Below are positions 25,298 to 31,606 of a stretch of DNA of 54,785 nt, in pieces. Both the position numbers and the translations under genes were made by a program. Each line of letters begins with the position of its first letter. Positions within the stretch are counted from its first letter, which is position 1. The stretch is from a virus. Where the stretch lies: IMG/VR virus record IMGVR_UViG_3300032241_002057, positions 1 through 54,785 of that record, one strand, 5' to 3'. The notes beneath the pieces are model-generated. The model did no database searches and had not been told where the DNA came from. It saw nothing but the letters and a program-made list of their open reading frames with translations.

Positions 25298-26563
25298 ACA
25301 ATGATTGCGTACAAATATCGTATCTATCCAACAGCAAAGCAAGAAGAACAGCTTGTTGGCTGGTTAGGACAACTGCGATTTGTATGGAATAAGCTACTAT
25401 CTGACAACCAAACCCAATACGCGGCAACCAAAACATTCGCATTTTTGTTTGAAATGAAGCGCAAATTACCTCAGATGAAGAAAGATTATAACTGGATTGA
25501 CGCTCCGTCACAAGCACTTCAGAATAAAGTGTTTGACCTAGATCAGGCGATGAAAAATTGCTTCAAATTTGGACGCGGGTTTCCGAAGTTCAAATCAAAA
25601 CACTATGATAACTCGGGTATTGAAATATCACAGGTTGCGCAAATAGACAAAGATACTAACCAAGTTACTTATAGACAAATTAGGTGGGATGACCAAACCA
25701 TAAGTATACCAAAACTTGGCAAAATGAAGTGGGTGTATCATAGACGAATTAAAGGTAGATTGCTATCAATTACAATCAAACGCGATGTAGACCAGTGGTA
25801 TGTATGTTGTTTGGCAAAACAAGAAGCAAATAAAAACAACGCAATAGTAGTTGATGAAAAAGATTGTGTTGGGTTAGATCTAGGCCTAAAGGATTTCTTC
25901 GTATCAAGCGATGGTCCAGTAGCACCAACACCAAAAATATATCGAAGTAAGCAAGAAAAACTAAAGCAAAGACAACGTAGGCTGTCACGAAAGAAGAAAG
26001 GCAGCGCAAATCGCAACAAAGCACGAATCAAAATTGCTCGGTTGCACAGAACTATAAGAAATACGCGACTAGATTGGCACCACAAATTAAGTAATTTGAT
26101 AGCCAAGAATTACTCCGTGGTACTGGTCGAAGACCTCAATATCAACGGGATGATTAAAAACAGGAAGCTGGCCAAGGCCATCCAAGATCAGGGCTGGGCT
26201 CAATTCGTTACACTGCTATCATATAAATTAGAATGGAATAATGGGTTGTTGCACAAGATTGATCGATGGGCTGCTAGCACTAAGACCTGTAACTGCTGCG
26301 GATCAAAGAAAACATTAACGTTAAGTGAAAGAACATATGTATGTTCCAATTGTGATAATGTGATGGATAGAGATCTAAATGCAGCAATCAACATCAAGAA
26401 TTGGGGAATAGACGACATCAATACCGCAGGAACTGCGGGAATTTACGCCTGTGGAGATACCGCTGTCGGGGATATATCACGTGAAATATCTAGACATGTA
26501 TCGTTTGAAACAGGAACCATTCCTTCGTTGGAAGGAAGCTGTTGGTCTTCAGACCAACAGTAG
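25295..26563 (+). CDS. tnpB: TnpB, RNA-guided nuclease of the IS605 family
   Basis: 422 residues from ATG 25295, the normal size. The RuvC active site is complete: D195 in CVGLDLGLKD, E279 in SVVLVEDLNINGM, and D360 in DRDLNAA. Between the last two lies the zinc ribbon with C332, C335, C350 and C353. TnpB uses an RNA made from the 3' end of its own gene to cut DNA matching the flank, helping retain the element after TnpA excises it. The C-terminal tail after NTAGTAG is variable and lies over the hairpins of the presumed guide RNA. No ribosome site is visible before the start. Confidence 0.92.
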   Translation: MTMIAYKYRIYPTAKQEEQLVGWLGQLRFVWNKLLSDNQTQYAATKTFAFLFEMKRKLPQMKKDYNWIDAPSQALQNKVFDLDQAMKNCFKFGRGFPKFKSKHYDNSGIEISQVAQIDKDTNQVTYRQIRWDDQTISIPKLGKMKWVYHRRIKGRLLSITIKRDVDQWYVCCLAKQEANKNNAIVVDEKDCVGLDLGLKDFFVSSDGPVAPTPKIYRSKQEKLKQRQRRLSRKKKGSANRNKARIKIARLHRTIRNTRLDWHHKLSNLIAKNYSVVLVEDLNINGMIKNRKLAKAIQDQGWAQFVTLLSYKLEWNNGLLHKIDRWAASTKTCNCCGSKKTLTLSERTYVCSNCDNVMDRDLNAAINIKNWGIDDINTAGTAGIYACGDTAVGDISREISRHVSFETGTIPSLEGSCWSSDQQ

Positions 26564-26578
26564 TTCACTTGAACTAAT
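26424..26578 (+). ncRNA. Probable omega (right-end) guide RNA of TnpB
   Basis: The tnpB 3' end and the element's right end contain a run of hairpins: CCGCAG-GAA-CTGCGG (26424-26438), TTCCTTC-GTTG-GAAGGAA (26520-26537), CTGTTGGTCT-TC-AGACCAACAG (26539-26560) and TAGTTCA-CT-TGAACTA (26561-26576). TnpB guide RNAs are cut from this place and carry the flanking DNA as guide. The limits given are approximate and no RNA evidence is at hand. Confidence 0.45.
26539..26560. repeat. Right-end subterminal hairpin of the IS element
   Basis: Perfect stem CTGTTGGTCT, loop TC, AGACCAACAG. It matches the left-end hairpin and overlaps the tnpB stop codon region. Confidence 0.65.
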
Positions 26579-26582
26579 AGCA

Positions 26583-26741
26583 ATGGCTATATATTGTGAC
26601 AGTTACAGACAATACGGAACATGCAGCAACGATAATTGGAAAAAAACCAGTGAAACTCAGCGAGAATTTTGCCGAGGACAAGCCAAGGCTGCATTAGACG
26701 TGCTTAAACGCCATAATTTGCTAGTCCAATCTATTTTTTAA
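26583..26741 (+). CDS. Small protein of unknown function, possibly cut by the IS element
   Basis: 52 residues from ATG 26583 (MAIYCDSYRQYG to NLLVQSIF). It begins within about ten bases of the right end of the IS element and has no ribosome site. The open frame extends upstream into the element, so the original N-terminus may have been lost at insertion. It has two Cys residues in the first third and a basic helical C-terminal part. It may equally be an intact small phage protein. Not recognised. Confidence 0.4.
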   Translation: MAIYCDSYRQYGTCSNDNWKKTSETQREFCRGQAKAALDVLKRHNLLVQSIF

Positions 26742-26758
26742 GAAGCTGTTTAAACCAA

Positions 26759-26787
26759 TTGACACTAGCTTGGCTACGTGCTAATAT
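26759..26787 (+). promoter_or_regulatory. Near-consensus sigma-70 promoter
   Basis: TTGACA (26759-26764), 17-base spacer, TAATAT (26782-26787). The best match to the bacterial consensus seen in the window. It would start transcripts near 26794 for the small Cys-rich gene at 26847. Confidence 0.65.
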
Positions 26788-26846
26788 GACCATGACAATT
26801 AGTAAATAATTGTAAAATTTTGAATTTAATTTAGGATTTGGCAAAA

Positions 26847-27134
26847 ATGGATTTGGATCAAAAAAATATGGACGAAACAATTAGATCTGCATTGATAGAT
26901 TTTTTTGTAGAGTCTCCTATAGCTCATGGTGAAATTTTTGACGATGGACGTAGATGGTGTACCTTTTGCCAATCACCGAGATTTACATGCGAACCAATCT
27001 CTGAAGATTTCTGGGCTGATAAAATGTGCTGGGCCTGTCAAAGCCTTTGGCCAGAATACATTGAAATGGTTGTGAATGGCATGATAACGGATGATGATTT
27101 TTCTGATACCATACCTACTATACTACTAAATTAA
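26847..27134 (+). CDS. Small acidic protein with two Cys pairs
   Basis: 95 residues from ATG 26847; an AGGA sits ten bases upstream, whereas the TTG at 26838 is too close to it. CTFC and CWAC, about 27 residues apart, could hold one zinc ion. The rest is acidic (MDLDQKNMDET at the start, ITDDDFSDT near the end). With its strong sigma-70 promoter it is likely expressed early, and small acidic zinc proteins of phages often bind host polymerase or other host proteins. That role is inference; the protein is not recognised. Confidence 0.6.
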   Translation: MDLDQKNMDETIRSALIDFFVESPIAHGEIFDDGRRWCTFCQSPRFTCEPISEDFWADKMCWACQSLWPEYIEMVVNGMITDDDFSDTIPTILLN

Positions 27135-27161
27135 TCAAATTTATGATATCCGTGCTAAGAA

Positions 27162-27188
27162 AACCGCGTGTTTTTTGGACACGCGGTT
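27162..27188. terminator. Strong hairpin between the Cys-rich gene and rimK-like gene
   Basis: AACCGCGTG and CACGCGGTT form a nine-base-pair stem with loop TTTTTTGGA. Read on the minus strand, the stem is followed by TTCTT, so it suits minus-strand termination better than plus. The rimK-like late box begins four bases downstream. Confidence 0.45.
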
Positions 27189-27191
27189 CTT

Positions 27192-27199
27192 CATAAATA
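27192..27199 (+). promoter_or_regulatory. Late-type box CATAAATA seven bases before rimK-like start
   Basis: CATAAATA, seven bases, then ATG 27207. No ribosome site is present between them. Confidence 0.45.
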
Positions 27200-27206
27200 T
27201 GGTAGC

Positions 27207-28091
27207 ATGGCAGATATATGGATCCTTAGCAGGAAAAATGACGAAGAATATGAAAATCGTCGTCTTTTAGAATCATTTTCAACTCAAAATATCGATAGTA
27301 TATTAGTTCATCCAGACACCTTAGATTTAGTCGCGAATAGAAAAGATTTACCAAATGTTTGGTTAGATGGCAAACGAGTTGAAATGCCTAAAGCAGTTTT
27401 GGCTAGAACAGGTAGCGGATCGAATTATTTTTGTTTAGCCGCTATGAGACAACTAGAAAATATTGGCATACCAGTTATTAACTCTAGTGCAAGTATCAAT
27501 CGGGTTAAAGACAAATTAGAAACTAGTCAGCTTTTAGCTAGGCATGGTATTCCGATACCTAAAACCATGCTTGTACGATGGCCAATCAATGAGGATATAG
27601 TTGACAACGAAATTGGATGGCCGTGCGTGGTAAAGGTAATAACAGGGAGTCACGGTAAGGGAGTGTATCTTTGTAAAGATCGAAATAGTTTTGCAGAGCT
27701 TATGGAATTAATTAATAGTCTCAGTACCAATAAGAGTATAATTATACAAGAATATATAGGGTATAGAGTGGGAACTGATCTTCGTGTATGGGTCGTAGGA
27801 GGCAAGGTTATAGGAGCAATGCAGCGAACCTCTGCTAACGATTTTAGGGCTAATATATCAAACGGAGGCACAGGCGAGCCATATATTTTAACGCCTGAAA
27901 TCGAATTTATATCTCGAGAAACTGCTCGAATACTTGATTTAGACATAGCTGGCGTTGATTTATTGTTTGATAAAGACGGTTTCAAAGTTTGCGAAGCAAA
28001 CTCTAGCCCGCAATTTTTCGGCATCGAAACCTATTGCAATATGGATGCTGCTCGAGCAATAGTTGACTATATCAATTTTCGTATGTCCTGA
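27207..28091 (+). CDS. rimK: RimK-family ATP-grasp ligase
   Basis: 294 residues. The ATP-grasp pattern is clear: CVVKVITGSHGKGVYL is the nucleotide loop, IIQEYIG with GTDLRVWVVGGKVIGAM is the central part, and GVDLLFDKDGFKVCEANSSP supplies the metal-binding Glu and Asn. RimK adds glutamate residues to the C-terminus of ribosomal protein S6; relatives make other amide bonds. In a phage it may modify the host ribosome or a phage protein. I chose ATG 27207 (MADIWILSRKND); the open frame upstream runs through a hairpin. No ribosome site is seen. It converges on gp5. Confidence 0.85.
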   Translation: MADIWILSRKNDEEYENRRLLESFSTQNIDSILVHPDTLDLVANRKDLPNVWLDGKRVEMPKAVLARTGSGSNYFCLAAMRQLENIGIPVINSSASINRVKDKLETSQLLARHGIPIPKTMLVRWPINEDIVDNEIGWPCVVKVITGSHGKGVYLCKDRNSFAELMELINSLSTNKSIIIQEYIGYRVGTDLRVWVVGGKVIGAMQRTSANDFRANISNGGTGEPYILTPEIEFISRETARILDLDIAGVDLLFDKDGFKVCEANSSPQFFGIETYCNMDAARAIVDYINFRMS

Positions 28092-28102
28092 TAAGAACCT
28101 AG

Positions 28103-31100
28103 TTACTTGTTAGGTAATATTTTCGTTATTATACCAGACGGCGCTTGGCCAAGTTTGTTTGTTATCGATGATATTGTAGGTGTTGCATTAGATACCACTG
28201 GTACAACGTCTGTAAATGGCGCCGACATAAATTTAGTAACTTCAGCAAGACGCCTCTGAATAAGTTGTGGTACAACTTGGTTATTACCGTTAAGTGTCCA
28301 TTGCATCCACAAATTTGGCACATTTTGTAGATTTTTAGCTTTTAGCTGTTTAATTACCTGACTATTGGTAAAATTATTTTGTCCTATATTAAATGCTAGA
28401 CTACACAACATGTCGTATTGTGTTTGTGTAACTGATACATTTGCGATTGCAGGCCTCATCCATGATTGAACGGTTACCATATCTTGTTGAAACAATTGAC
28501 CGATTAATTGTTGGCTTAAAGGAAAATCCAAAGAATACTGCGATCCATTTATAGATACTTGTCCGGTACTGATCTCAACTGGTGTTAAATTATGTCCGTA
28601 ACCTATCTGAGAAACCGGTGGTGATCCTACGACAATTGGTATATAACTTCCATTTTCGAATCCAACCATAAATTGTGCACCTGCAGACGACAACTGTAAA
28701 CTTGCAGAGGATTGTACAGCCGTATTTGATACTGGTCCTTGATAAGCATATACTGGCTGATTTTGATTATTATAACCAGCACCCTGATAAATGCCTGCAG
28801 GCATGTTAGCTAGAGGAGTACCGATAAGATTCAGAGGTTTACTACTGTTTACTATTACTTCACCGGGGCGCAATCCAGTCTTCGTATTAACTGATGTTGC
28901 ATTTTGGATACCGTAAGAATTTCTTCCCCCGTGATCGTCATATGGTTCGTGATAAGGGAGATGATAAACGATGGTTTCAGTAAGAACAGGTATAACATTA
29001 CCAAGAGTATCTAAGATCCCATCTTGTTGATTAATACTAATAGGTGTACAGGCTTGAACCGCCGGGACCGCCGGCGTTGGTTGTGCACCATTTAAATCTA
29101 TACGTGTACTATATAAATTAATACCTCCTCCTGCACCTACTGAGTAATCTTGCCCTGCACTGGTATGCAAATAACCGCTGGCAACTTGATTAAAATTAGA
29201 ACCAGATGTGTCAAAAATACTACTACCAACATATCTATGATGACATGCACCAGATGTTAAAAACATAGATTGGCAAGTCCATAAATGCATACTATTAACC
29301 GCTTGAATCTTAATATAGCCATTATTGGTATTTGAGCTGCAACCTGCTACAGATTGCGGAGCAAACTGACTATCTCCTGTTCCGGGTGTTGGTGTTGGAC
29401 CTCCAGAACCAAGAAGATCTGGTCGTTCTAAATACAAGTTTGATTCTTTAACTCTTCTAGAAGCAACACTTGCCGGTCCAGCTTGGGCAATAACGTTAGC
29501 TGCACCTTGAAGATCTTTGTTGATTATAAAATTGGTAATACCTGATCCTATCATACGCGATAGAGTAGCAGGACTATTATAATACACACTTGTTAGAGCA
29601 GCTTGTTGATATGGACCTAATAGATCCCACGCGCCGCCGAGTAAACCGTGTGCTCCTGCCATATAAGTTTGAACGTCTATGTTAAGCAATGCCGTAGCTT
29701 GTGCATCAGATATTGTACCACTACCAGGTGGATTTGCACTTGAGTTAGGTCTTGTTACCGGTACTCTTCCTGCTGTACCAGTATCAATATATCCTTGGGC
29801 ATATTCGTTTTGTTTGATTTGATGGCCGTATCCTATACTAACCAATGTTCGTTGACTTGCCGCATCCCAATATGCATTGTTAGATTTGCCTTCTACGCTT
29901 TGTAAAAATGGTACCAATACACTTGTAGTGGTAACACCCGGGCTAATTGGTCCGGTTGGTCCTGTTGTAGCAGTTGTTGTTGCAGCAGCAATTGGGTTAC
30001 CTGGACCTGTTGGGCCTGATGGTATCGAAGGTGCAGGAGATCCTAACGAATTTGATGACGAAAAGAGATTACCAATGCTAGATGATATGCTTGATGTTGA
30101 AATAAATGTTGAACCGCTTTGCGCATTTGTTGATGTAGCCGATCCCGACGGTATGCCCCCGTTTGAACCTGTTTGTTGGGGAGTTGTACCGGATGGGTTA
30201 GCAGGTTTTAATTTAGACTGCACATCGTTTGAAAGAACATTGTAATCTCGAGGTATAATGTTATTGTTTGTTGGGTAATTACTTAACGGTATTATTTGAT
30301 CACCCTTTGCTGTAGCAAAAGTCTTTATTGTAGTTGCAGATGTTGAATTATAAGGTAATATCCACACGTAATTAGATGCAGCCAACGTTGATCTAATAGC
30401 TGTTATATTTGCAAGCAATAATGTCTGATCAGTATCGTTCGATCCTACACTGATAACACCATTTACAATGCCACTAGATCCGTTAGAATTACTTTTAACG
30501 GCTTGTAATGCGTCGCTTGATGACCATCCAAGTTGTGCAATGGTAGTTGATCCCGGTATACGTTGTGCGATTGCGGCTGCTGTACCATCTCCTATCATTG
30601 CAGCTGGACCAACAACTGGAGGAGTAGGTTGAGGTACATTAGCACCCGGATTTACTATCGGTGTCAACGCGGTAGTACCTTTAGCTTTGATATTGATATT
30701 TTGCCCTGCTTCGATATTTACATCTTGGTCTGCACGCAAATTCAAACTTCCTTGACTTCTAAGACTAATATCCCCGTATGCATACACGTCAATTTTGCCA
30801 CCTGCATCCATGCTTATCCAGTTTTTACCATCAACTGAATTTAGATAAATGCACCCAGTTGTATCGTTAAGTAATATCTGTACACCGTTAGCAGTTCTTA
30901 ATCTTATATAAGTATTGCTAGGGTCTTCGTCGAAGACAAATTGACTACCGCCTGGAGTTAAAATACCAGAAACACTATTTGGCGGATCAACCCGGCGAGC
31001 GCCTGCACTAGATACCCCCCTGATTATGTCGTTGTTCAACCCTTGTTGAACAAGTTGTCCAGCTAATGGGTACAATGGACGATTTTGAGGTTGACCATTT

Positions 31101-31570
31101 TTTTGCGTAATTTTTTTATTGTATTCTGCTGTCGGTAATGTTGCTTGAGAGTTATCACCAGGTATTCCAGGAACCATCTGGTTCATATTTTGTTGAAATA
31201 AACATCCTAGCCAAATACCTCTTGCAGGGTCTCCATTGATAAATGCTACCACTACTTCGTTGTTAATATCTGGAGGAACAAACCACATTCCGTAACTGCG
31301 TTGAGTACTTGGCTCTGTATTATCGTTTTTATTATCCCATACATTGCTGGCACCAGCAAAAGGTGCACAATAGTTTACAGTAAACCATGTTTTTGGGTCG
31401 TTTGGATCTGCAGACAATTCTGGAATCCAGACTTTTAAACGTCCCATGTATAGTCCGTCGGATGCATCTTTTACAAACCCGACATATATTTTATCCTGAA
31501 GTGTTGCTCTGCCAGTTGGTTGTAAAGAATAACCAGGCGGAGAATCTATGTGTCTAGACCATGTTACCAT
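28103..31570 (-). CDS. gp5: Baseplate hub protein gp5 with two lysozyme-like domains and a degenerate SGNH-like domain
   Basis: 1155 residues, twice T4 gp5 (575). Residues 20-130 are the OB-fold hub domain (DKIYVGFVKDASDGLYMGRL, GDPARGIWLGC). Residues 200-300 form a beta-helical part. Residues 322-450 look like an SGNH hydrolase, but the nucleophile motif reads GDG (327-329) instead of GDS and the last motif has lost its His; GSND (376-379) is kept. A Gly/Pro-rich linker precedes lysozyme-like domain 1 (E560, D569, IGYGH at 579-583). Domain 2 (E972, IGYGHN at 989-994) ends near 1117 and lacks the usual Asp. In T4 gp5 the lysozyme digests peptidoglycan during injection. ATG 31570 has no ribosome site. 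Confidence 0.85.
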   Translation of the reverse strand: MVTWSRHIDSPPGYSLQPTGRATLQDKIYVGFVKDASDGLYMGRLKVWIPELSADPNDPKTWFTVNYCAPFAGASNVWDNKNDNTEPSTQRSYGMWFVPPDINNEVVVAFINGDPARGIWLGCLFQQNMNQMVPGIPGDNSQATLPTAEYNKKITQKNGQPQNRPLYPLAGQLVQQGLNNDIIRGVSSAGARRVDPPNSVSGILTPGGSQFVFDEDPSNTYIRLRTANGVQILLNDTTGCIYLNSVDGKNWISMDAGGKIDVYAYGDISLRSQGSLNLRADQDVNIEAGQNINIKAKGTTALTPIVNPGANVPQPTPPVVGPAAMIGDGTAAAIAQRIPGSTTIAQLGWSSSDALQAVKSNSNGSSGIVNGVISVGSNDTDQTLLLANITAIRSTLAASNYVWILPYNSTSATTIKTFATAKGDQIIPLSNYPTNNNIIPRDYNVLSNDVQSKLKPANPSGTTPQQTGSNGGIPSGSATSTNAQSGSTFISTSSISSSIGNLFSSSNSLGSPAPSIPSGPTGPGNPIAAATTTATTGPTGPISPGVTTTSVLVPFLQSVEGKSNNAYWDAASQRTLVSIGYGHQIKQNEYAQGYIDTGTAGRVPVTRPNSSANPPGSGTISDAQATALLNIDVQTYMAGAHGLLGGAWDLLGPYQQAALTSVYYNSPATLSRMIGSGITNFIINKDLQGAANVIAQAGPASVASRRVKESNLYLERPDLLGSGGPTPTPGTGDSQFAPQSVAGCSSNTNNGYIKIQAVNSMHLWTCQSMFLTSGACHHRYVGSSIFDTSGSNFNQVASGYLHTSAGQDYSVGAGGGINLYSTRIDLNGAQPTPAVPAVQACTPISINQQDGILDTLGNVIPVLTETIVYHLPYHEPYDDHGGRNSYGIQNATSVNTKTGLRPGEVIVNSSKPLNLIGTPLANMPAGIYQGAGYNNQNQPVYAYQGPVSNTAVQSSASLQLSSAGAQFMVGFENGSYIPIVVGSPPVSQIGYGHNLTPVEISTGQVSINGSQYSLDFPLSQQLIGQLFQQDMVTVQSWMRPAIANVSVTQTQYDMLCSLAFNIGQNNFTNSQVIKQLKAKNLQNVPNLWMQWTLNGNNQVVPQLIQRRLAEVTKFMSAPFTDVVPVVSNATPTISSITNKLGQAPSGIITKILPNK

Positions 31571-31575
31571 ATCAA

Positions 31576-31583
31576 TATTTACC
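31576..31583 (-). promoter_or_regulatory. Variant late box GGTAAATA five bases before gp5
   Basis: Minus-strand GGTAAATA, then TTGAT, then ATG 31570. The same octamer stands 31 bases before the gp26-like gene, which supports it as a usable variant. Confidence 0.3.
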
Positions 31584-31606
31584 AGTATTTTTTTGAAGGT
31601 GTATAA

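Larger units (their letters stand above)
24800..26578. mobile_element. IS200/IS605-type insertion sequence with divergent tnpA and tnpB
   Basis: It sits directly behind the acyl carrier protein gene. tnpA reads left and tnpB right from a shared centre, the arrangement of IS605 itself. Both ends carry matching subterminal hairpins (24829-24851 and 26539-26560) sharing AGACCAACAG. The catalytic residues of both proteins are present. The outer boundaries are approximate because single-strand transposons leave no target duplication; I set them by the distance of the hairpins from the ends in related elements. IS605 elements insert 3' of a short target motif, which I could not fix here. Confidence 0.75.

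Noticed and set aside
25738-26106. Reverse frames inside tnpB
   Set aside because: Hydrophobic Leu/Phe-rich translation of the antisense of a Lys/Arg-rich gene; no start signal.
24800-26578. CRISPR-associated Cas12 locus
   Set aside because: TnpB is related to Cas12, but there are no direct repeats with spacers and the hairpin ends and TnpA show a transposon.
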